From assembly GCA_946626395.1 (NCBI GenBank), contig CAMOUF010000028.1, forward strand, positions 1-5,847: 5,847 bases of DNA, read 5' to 3'. This DNA is from an uncultured Clostridia bacterium. Its GTDB lineage: Bacteria > Bacillota > Clostridia > Christensenellales > Aristaeellaceae. The position numbers and the translations under genes were made by a program. Every line of letters begins with the position of its first letter. The stretch's first letter is position 1. Positions 1 through 4,111 of this stretch are shown here, piece after piece. Under the pieces are notes generated by a model, which saw only the letters and a list, made by a program, of their open reading frames with translations, was not told the DNA's origin and ran no database searches.

Positions 1-811
1 CGATCAGCGGCAGGGAAATGACCACTACAGCGGCCATCATGGCGGGGATATTTTCCCGGCCAAAGCCGTTTTCCCGGATTTCCTGAATGCCGTTGGATAC
101 CAGGTAATACTTGGGGTCGTCGGTGATCAGCCGGGGCCAGACGTAGCTGTTCCAGCATTCGATGATCTTGAGGATAGCGATGGTCACCAGGGTTGGCTTG
201 GCAATGGGCATCATCACCCGGGTGAGGTATTTGAAATCCGTGGTGCCGTCCACCCGGGCGGCCCGGTACAGCTCATCGGGAATCTGCTCAAAGTTTTCTT
301 TCAGCAGATAGATATAAAACACGCTGGTCACAGAGGGCAGGATCAGGCCCGTAAAAGTGTTGCGCAGATGCAGGTTGGTGATGGTGACAAAGTTGGTAAT
401 GATCACCAGCTCATTGGGAATCATCATCAGGGACAGAAACAGGGTAAAGGCCAGGTGCTTGCCCGGAAACTCCAGCCGGGCAAAGGCGAAGGCCGCCGGG
501 ATGATCACCAGCATCATCAGCCCCGTGGTAATGACGGTAAAAATAATGGTATTCAGAAAATACCGGCCCAAATCCACGGTGGTAAAGGCATCCACATAGT
601 TTTGCAGGGTAGGAGACAGGGTGAAAAATGTGGGGATATATTCCGCGTTGTAGGTGCCGTAGCTCTTGACGCTGGTGAGCAGCATCCAATAAAACGGAAA
701 CAGCACCATCACGGCCCACACCGTCAAAAGCAGATAGTCCACCGCTTTAAAGGCGCGGCTCCTCACAGCGGCCCGGCGCTCGATTTTGTCAAAGTCCAGC
801 TTCTTTTCCAT
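1..811 (-). CDS. Carbohydrate ABC transporter permease, MalG/UgpE type (3' end outside window)
   Basis: This is the second membrane subunit of importer B, a binding-protein-dependent importer of the CUT1 family (sugars, oligosaccharides, glycerol phosphate). An ATG at 811-809 opens a frame that stays open to base 1, giving 270 codons. Family members are usually about 275-290 residues, so only the last few to about 20 are missing. A basic cytoplasmic N-terminus (MEKKLDFDKIERR) precedes a first membrane segment near residues 24-46. Further hydrophobic segments lie near 84-112, 121-142, 153-170 and 203-219, and a last one is starting near 258. The EAA coupling loop, which docks on the ATPase, is at 179-206 (DELYRAARVDGT, then MMPIAKP). 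The WNSYVWPRLIT stretch at 220-230 is typical of UgpE-like and AraQ-like proteins. The start is 12 bp after the stop of the preceding permease and has a strong Shine-Dalgarno. The family is clear; the substrate cannot be read from this subunit. Confidence 0.95.
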   Translation of the reverse strand, partial: MEKKLDFDKIERRAAVRSRAFKAVDYLLLTVWAVMVLFPFYWMLLTSVKSYGTYNAEYIPTFFTLSPTLQNYVDAFTTVDLGRYFLNTIIFTVITTGLMMLVIIPAAFAFARLEFPGKHLAFTLFLSLMMIPNELVIITNFVTITNLHLRNTFTGLILPSVTSVFYIYLLKENFEQIPDELYRAARVDGTTDFKYLTRVMMPIAKPTLVTIAILKIIECWNSYVWPRLITDDPKYYLVSNGIQEIRENGFGRENIPAMMAAVVVISLPLI

Positions 812-818
812 CGGCCCG

Positions 819-825
819 CCTCCTT
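819..825 (-). promoter_or_regulatory. Ribosome binding site of the MalG-type permease, overlapping the upstream stop codon
   Basis: AAGGAGG lies 7 bases before the ATG at 811. Its first two bases belong to the TAA stop codon (826-824) of the preceding permease gene. A ribosome ending on the first permease therefore stops on the initiation site of the second, which fits coupled, roughly equal synthesis of the two membrane subunits. Confidence 0.85.
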
Positions 826-1714
826 AATACTGAACGTTCTTTCTGCTGATGAGCAGATTGATGCAGGTAATGGTGAGCACGATGGCAAACAGGATCAGCG
901 CAGCCGCGGAGGCGAAGGAGGGATAGCCGCCGCTGTTGCCGTAGAGCATATCGTACACATAGCCCACGATGGTGTTCATACCCGCGGCGTTCAGGTCTGT
1001 GCCGAACAGAGCGATGGCGTCGCTGTACGCCTTGAACGCGCCGATGAACCCGGTAATGACCAGGTAAAAAATCATGGGCGAAATCATGGGCAGGGTGATC
1101 TTGTAAAAGATACGGAAGGAGCGGGTGCCGTCCATGCGGGCGGCGCTGTAGTATTCCTTGTTCACCGAGGCCAGGGCGCTGGTGAGGATCAGGATTTTAA
1201 AGGGCATGACCACCCAGATGGTATAGAAGCACAGCACGAACATTTTCGCCCAGTAGGGCCCGTCGATAAAGTCCACGCTCTGGGCTCCGAACCATTTGAG
1301 CATCAGGTTGATCAGGCCGTCGGTATACGCCGTTTTCTTGAACAGGATCATGAACACCAGGCCCACCGCCAGGGTGTTGGTCACATAGGGCAGAAAATAC
1401 ACGGTCTGATACAAGTTGCGCAGGGGCTTGATGGCGTTCAGGCCCAGGGAGATCAGCAGGGCAATGCCGGTGGACAGCGGCACGGTGATCACCACCAGAA
1501 TGAAGGTGTTCTTCACCGCCTGGAGAAAATAGGGATCCCGGAGCACATAGGAATAATTGTACAGCCCCACCCCGTAATAGGTCTGGGACGCGGAATTGTA
1601 GCCCTCCTCAAAAGAATAGATTAGCACGTCGATGAGGGGATATACCATGAAGCACCCCAAAAACAGGATGGCGGGCAGCAGATACAGCCAGCCCTTCATG
1701 CTTTTTTTGTTCAT
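824..1714 (-). CDS. Sugar ABC transporter permease, MalF/UgpA type
   Basis: This is the first membrane subunit of importer B (CUT1 family), 296 residues, which is normal for the short MalF/UgpA/LacF-like proteins that lack the large periplasmic loop of enterobacterial MalF. A short basic N-terminus (MNKKSMKGW) leads into a first membrane segment near residues 9-34 with the common LLPAILFL...YPL pattern. Other membrane segments lie near 68-92, 103-126, 156-181, 207-229 and 267-290, making six. The EAA loop is at 187-213 (EYYSAARMDGT, then ITLPMISP). The ATG overlaps the TGA of the preceding ATPase gene (ATGA, 1714-1711), and GGAGG lies 7 bases upstream, so the start is well supported. It should pair with the MalG-type permease and the MalK-type ATPase that flank it. 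The family is certain. A choice between glycerol 3-phosphate, oligosaccharide and other substrates would need the missing binding protein. Confidence 0.96.
   Translation of the reverse strand: MNKKSMKGWLYLLPAILFLGCFMVYPLIDVLIYSFEEGYNSASQTYYGVGLYNYSYVLRDPYFLQAVKNTFILVVITVPLSTGIALLISLGLNAIKPLRNLYQTVYFLPYVTNTLAVGLVFMILFKKTAYTDGLINLMLKWFGAQSVDFIDGPYWAKMFVLCFYTIWVVMPFKILILTSALASVNKEYYSAARMDGTRSFRIFYKITLPMISPMIFYLVITGFIGAFKAYSDAIALFGTDLNAAGMNTIVGYVYDMLYGNSGGYPSFASAAALILFAIVLTITCINLLISRKNVQY
1711..1714 (-). other. ATGA stop/start overlap, ATPase to MalF-type permease
   Basis: The TGA stop of the ATPase gene (1713-1711) and the ATG of the permease gene (1714-1712) share bases, leaving a 4-bp overlap. 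This is a common sign of translational coupling within one operon. Confidence 0.9.
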
Positions 1715-2814
1715 GGCTTTTCCTCCGTCCCAAGGGCTTTGTCGGTCTTTTCGTCAAAGAGGTGCACCTTGTCGGGAACCAGGCTGAAGCGCACGGTTTT
1801 CGCGGTCCTGTCCACCTTGTTCCGGGTGGGGATAATGGAGCGGATGGTCACGTTTCGGCTCTTGGGATGGGTAGACACCACGCTGGTATCCCGGCCCATG
1901 ACCTCCACCCGGGAAAGGTTCAGGGTGAAGGGCCCGTTTTCATCCAGCACAAAGCCCTCGGGCCGGATGCCCACGGAGACCTTTTGATCAGGAAGGCCGG
2001 GCTTTGGCAGCACCGCTTCGCCGCCAATATACAGTTTTTCCCCCTTGATTTCCCCGTCGAACACATTGATGGGCGGAGTGCCCAGGAAGGTGGCCACGAA
2101 CAGGTTCACGGGATTGTCGTACACGTCCTGGGGCGCGCCGATCTGCTGCACCACCCCGTCCTTCATCACCACGATCATATCGGAAATGGACATGGCTTCG
2201 TCCTGATCGTGGGTCACGAAAATGGTGGTAACGCCGGTTTCCTGCTGGATGCGGCGGATTTCCTCCCGGGTCTGCAGGCGCAGCCGGGCGTCCAGGTTGG
2301 ACAGGGGCTCGTCCATGAGCAATACCCGCGGGGTTTTCACCAGCGCCCGGGCGATGGCCACCCGCTGCTGCTGGCCGCCGGACAGCTCGCTGGGCTTGCG
2401 CTCCAGCAGCGTGTCGATCTGCACCAATTTGGCGGCGTGCAGGGCCCGCTCCCTCATTTCCTGCTTGCTCAGCTTTTCTGGGCCCTTTAAATTCTGCAAG
2501 GGAAAAAGAATATTATCCAGCACCGTCAGATGGGGGTACAGGGCGTAATTCTGGAACACCAGTCCCACGCCCCGGTTTTCCGGGGGCAGGCGGGTCACGT
2601 CATCCTCCCCAAAGAAGATTTTGCCGCTGGTGGGCGCCTCCAGGCCGCTGATCAGGTTCAGGGTGGTGCTCTTGCCGCAGCCGGAGGGGCCCAGGAGCCC
2701 AATCAGCTTTCCGTCGGGAATTTCAAAGTTGAAATCGTTCACGGCGATCACGTCCGGTTCATTCTTGGTCCGGCTGGGGAATCGCTTGGTCAGGTTCTGC
2801 AGCACGACTTTCAT
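1711..2814 (-). CDS. ABC transporter ATP-binding protein, MalK/UgpC/MsmK type
   Basis: This is the cytoplasmic ATPase that drives importer B, 367 residues, the usual length for CUT1 ATPases. All catalytic elements are present: Walker A GPSGCGKST (42-50), Q-loop Gln88, signature LSGGQQQ (144-150), Walker B VLLMDEP (164-170, Asp168 and catalytic Glu169), D-loop SNLDA (172-176) and switch His202. After about residue 245 comes a C-terminal OB-fold/TOBE regulatory domain. It opens with GTPPINVF, the family's typical entry motif, and contains VGIRPEGF (281-288). It is the first gene after the intergenic promoter and overlaps the permease that follows. Many Firmicutes use one remote, shared ATPase (MsmX-like) for several CUT1 importers, so a dedicated one in the operon is notable. 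The start ATG has only a weak Shine-Dalgarno; a closer upstream ATG at 2821 is out of frame. Automated annotation often calls such proteins UgpC, but that does not establish glycerol 3-phosphate as the substrate. Confidence 0.96.
   Translation of the reverse strand: MKVVLQNLTKRFPSRTKNEPDVIAVNDFNFEIPDGKLIGLLGPSGCGKSTTLNLISGLEAPTSGKIFFGEDDVTRLPPENRGVGLVFQNYALYPHLTVLDNILFPLQNLKGPEKLSKQEMRERALHAAKLVQIDTLLERKPSELSGGQQQRVAIARALVKTPRVLLMDEPLSNLDARLRLQTREEIRRIQQETGVTTIFVTHDQDEAMSISDMIVVMKDGVVQQIGAPQDVYDNPVNLFVATFLGTPPINVFDGEIKGEKLYIGGEAVLPKPGLPDQKVSVGIRPEGFVLDENGPFTLNLSRVEVMGRDTSVVSTHPKSRNVTIRSIIPTRNKVDRTAKTVRFSLVPDKVHLFDEKTDKALGTEEKP
1722..1726 (-). promoter_or_regulatory. Ribosome binding site of the MalF-type permease
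   Basis: GGAGG lies inside the last codons of the ATPase gene, 7 bases before the ATG at 1714. It confirms that start codon over the in-frame ATG five codons later. Confidence 0.8.
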
Positions 2815-2821
2815 TGGCCAT

Positions 2822-2829
2822 CTTCCCTT
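2822..2829 (-). promoter_or_regulatory. Weak ribosome binding site of the MalK/UgpC-type ATPase
   Basis: AAGGGAAG ends 7 bases before the ATG at 2814. It matches the AAGGAGG consensus only in part, in contrast to the near-perfect sites used inside both operons. It is the only purine-rich site at the right distance. Confidence 0.55.
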
Positions 2830-2871
2830 TTCTCTGGATTCGCATGTTTCTTTTGCTTGCGATGCGTTTCT

Positions 2872-2900
2872 ATTTTATTCCTACCGAAAGGAAAAGTCAA
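2872..2900 (-). promoter_or_regulatory. Predicted sigma-A (sigma-70) promoter of the importer B operon
   Basis: On the minus strand there is a -35 box TTGACT (2900-2895), a spacer of exactly 17 bp (2894-2878) and a -10 box TAAAAT (2877-2872). Each box differs from consensus at one position (TTGACA, TATAAT). Transcription would begin near 2865, giving a leader of about 50 nt before the ATG at 2814. The surroundings are AT-richer than the coding DNA. The promoter lies downstream of the stop codon of the importer A ATPase, so importer B can be transcribed on its own. The start has not been mapped; this rests on sequence match and position. Confidence 0.8.
2878..2893. promoter_or_regulatory. Possible operator palindrome inside the promoter spacer
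   Basis: TTCCT (2878-2882) and AGGAA (2889-2893) form a perfect 5-bp inverted repeat with a 6-bp centre, filling most of the space between the -10 and -35 boxes. A repressor bound here would block RNA polymerase. The repeat is short enough to arise by chance, so this is tentative. Confidence 0.3.
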
Positions 2901-2935
2901 TTTTGTTTGCGCTTTTTCGCTTGGATCGCCGCTTG

Positions 2936-2950
2936 CCTTTCTCAGAAAGG
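2936..2950 (-). other. Small hairpin between the two operons
   Basis: CCTTTC (2936-2941) and GAAAGG (2945-2950) are perfect inverted repeats with a 3-base loop. The element lies 2 bp from the larger hairpin at 2953-2999 and upstream of the promoter. As RNA from the minus strand it would be a 6-bp stem-loop without a following U-run. It may be part of one compound element with its larger neighbour. Confidence 0.5.
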
Positions 2951-2952
2951 AG

Positions 2953-2999
2953 TCTGGGGGAAACCGCTCTTTGGACTCCAAAGAATGGTTTCCCCCAGA
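2953..2999 (-). terminator. Long hairpin after the importer A ATPase gene; terminator-like but no U-tract
   Basis: The arms TCTGGGGGAAACC (2953-2965) and GGTTTCCCCCAGA (2987-2999) are perfectly complementary over 13 bp. Inside them is a second perfect 7-bp stem, TCTTTGG (2968-2974) and CCAAAGA (2978-2984), with a 3-base loop. Only a 2x2 mismatch separates the two stems, so the whole 47 bases fold into one long stem. It begins 17 bases after the stop codon of the ATPase gene (3017), where an operon end is expected. No run of U follows on the minus strand, so a classical intrinsic terminator is not shown. Other readings are an mRNA 3'-end stabiliser, a processing site or a dispersed palindromic repeat. 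The hairpin is certain as sequence; its role is inference. Confidence 0.55.
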
Positions 3000-3016
3000 A
3001 ATTTACTTTATAAGTT

Positions 3017-4111
3017 TTACAGCAGATGAGCGCAGGCGGGATCAAAGGAGATGAAGGCGCTGTCGCCCACGTTGTAAATCTTTTTGTTCACAGGGCAGTT
3101 GTCGGTGATTTTCACCAGGGTGTCCCCCACCCGGACGTGGTAATTCTGATAGCTGCCCATGAAGCAGGAAAGCTCCACCTTGCAGGGCAGCATGCCCTCG
3201 TCCGCAATCCGGATGGCCTCGGGGCGCACCACGATTTCGCAGTCCGCGCTGGGGGCGTAATTCTTGTCCGTTTCCACGGCGGCAGTTCCGGTGGGCAATT
3301 GCACCACGGTTTGCCCGTTTCCGCTGGAGGCGGCTGTCCCTTTCAGGAAATTGCATTCGCCGATGAAATCGGCCACGAATTCGCTGACAGGGTGATAGTA
3401 GATTTCCGTGGGGCTGCCCATCTGGGCGATGACGCCGCCCTTCATCAGAATGATCTGATCGGAAATGGACATGGCCTCGCTTTGGTCGTGGGTGACGTAA
3501 ATGGCGGTAATGCCCAGGGTCTGCTGGATGCGGCGGATTTCCGTGCGCATCTGCACCCGGAGCTTGGCGTCCAGGTTGGAAAGGGGCTCGTCAAAGAGCA
3601 GCACGCCGGGCTCCACCACCAGGGCGCGGGCCAAGGCCACACGCTGCTGCTGGCCGCCGGACAATTGGTTCGTCATACGCTGCTCCATGCCGCTGAGCTC
3701 CACCAGGGCCAGGATGTCCGTCACCCGGCGCTTGATTTCATCCTTGGGCACTTTGCGCAGCCGCAGGCCGTATGCCACGTTGTCGAACACATTGTAGTGG
3801 GGGAACAGGGCGTAGCTCTGGAACACCATGGCGGTATCCCGCTTGTTGGGGGTCAGGGCGTTGATAGGTTCCCCGCCCAAATAGATTTCACCCTCATCGG
3901 GGCTTTCAAAGCCCGCGATCATGCGCAGGGTGGTGGTCTTGCCGCAGCCGGAAGGGCCCAGCAGCGTCACAAAGGAGCCGGGGGCGATGTCCAGCGCCAC
4001 GTCGTGAACAGCGTAAAAATCCTTGCCGGTTTTGGGGTCCTGATAGATTTTGGAAATATGATCCAGCTTCACACCCTTGGGCTGCTTTACCCGCATGTCA
4101 GCCATAATCAT
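3017..4111 (-). CDS. ABC transporter ATP-binding protein, FbpC/AfuC/PotA type
   Basis: This is the cytoplasmic ATPase of importer A, 364 residues. Visible motifs are Walker A GPSGCGKTT (52-60), Q-loop Gln98, signature LSGGQQQ (150-156), Walker B VLLFDEP (170-176, Asp174 and catalytic Glu175), D-loop SNLDA (178-182) and switch His208. After about residue 245 comes a C-terminal TOBE-type domain, starting with GECNFLKG and containing VRPEAIRI (295-302). That form is typical of the iron(III), spermidine/putrescine, 2-aminoethylphosphonate and hexose-phosphate ATPases rather than of MalK. The gene overlaps the fused permease by 4 bp (ATGA), so the two are one unit. The annotated ATG at 4111 is only 4 bases from its Shine-Dalgarno. 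An in-frame ATG two codons later (4105) is 10 bases away, so the true N-terminus may be MADMRVK. The ATPase is intact and surely functional in type; its substrate class is undecided. Confidence 0.95.
   Translation of the reverse strand: MIMADMRVKQPKGVKLDHISKIYQDPKTGKDFYAVHDVALDIAPGSFVTLLGPSGCGKTTTLRMIAGFESPDEGEIYLGGEPINALTPNKRDTAMVFQSYALFPHYNVFDNVAYGLRLRKVPKDEIKRRVTDILALVELSGMEQRMTNQLSGGQQQRVALARALVVEPGVLLFDEPLSNLDAKLRVQMRTEIRRIQQTLGITAIYVTHDQSEAMSISDQIILMKGGVIAQMGSPTEIYYHPVSEFVADFIGECNFLKGTAASSGNGQTVVQLPTGTAAVETDKNYAPSADCEIVVRPEAIRIADEGMLPCKVELSCFMGSYQNYHVRVGDTLVKITDNCPVNKKIYNVGDSAFISFDPACAHLL
4108..4111 (-). other. ATGA stop/start overlap, fused permease to FbpC-type ATPase
   Basis: The TGA of the permease gene (4110-4108) shares bases with the ATG of the ATPase gene (4111-4109), giving a 4-bp overlap. 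This fits translational coupling of membrane and ATPase subunits. If the ATPase instead starts at 4105, the genes are 2 bp apart and still closely linked. Confidence 0.8.

Noticed and set aside
411..719. A minus-strand frame of 102 codons inside the MalG-type permease gene
   Set aside because: It is an alternative frame of the true permease gene (1-811). The real frame carries the EAA loop and membrane segments, while this one has none.
368..1624. A long plus-strand open frame of 418 codons opposite both CUT1 permease genes
   Set aside because: Its product is rich in His, Gln, Gly and Asp with no domain pattern, as expected from the reverse complement of membrane-protein codons with GC-rich third positions. 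It runs across the permease genes, which have clear family motifs, and it has no convincing ribosome binding site.
2841..2866. CGCAT/ATGCG inverted repeat in the leader of the importer B operon
   Set aside because: Only 5 bp of pairing around a 16-base loop. It straddles the predicted transcription start, so it is too weak to call a regulatory hairpin or riboswitch.
2858..2878. A possible CcpA (cre) site near the predicted transcription start
   Set aside because: The best alignment to the cre consensus around AGAAACGCATCG has about four mismatches, including in the conserved 3' half, so it was not called.
2815..3016. A small protein or riboswitch in the intergenic region
   Set aside because: No short frame here has both a Shine-Dalgarno and a plausible product. 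The leader after the promoter is only about 50 nt, too short for known riboswitch classes.
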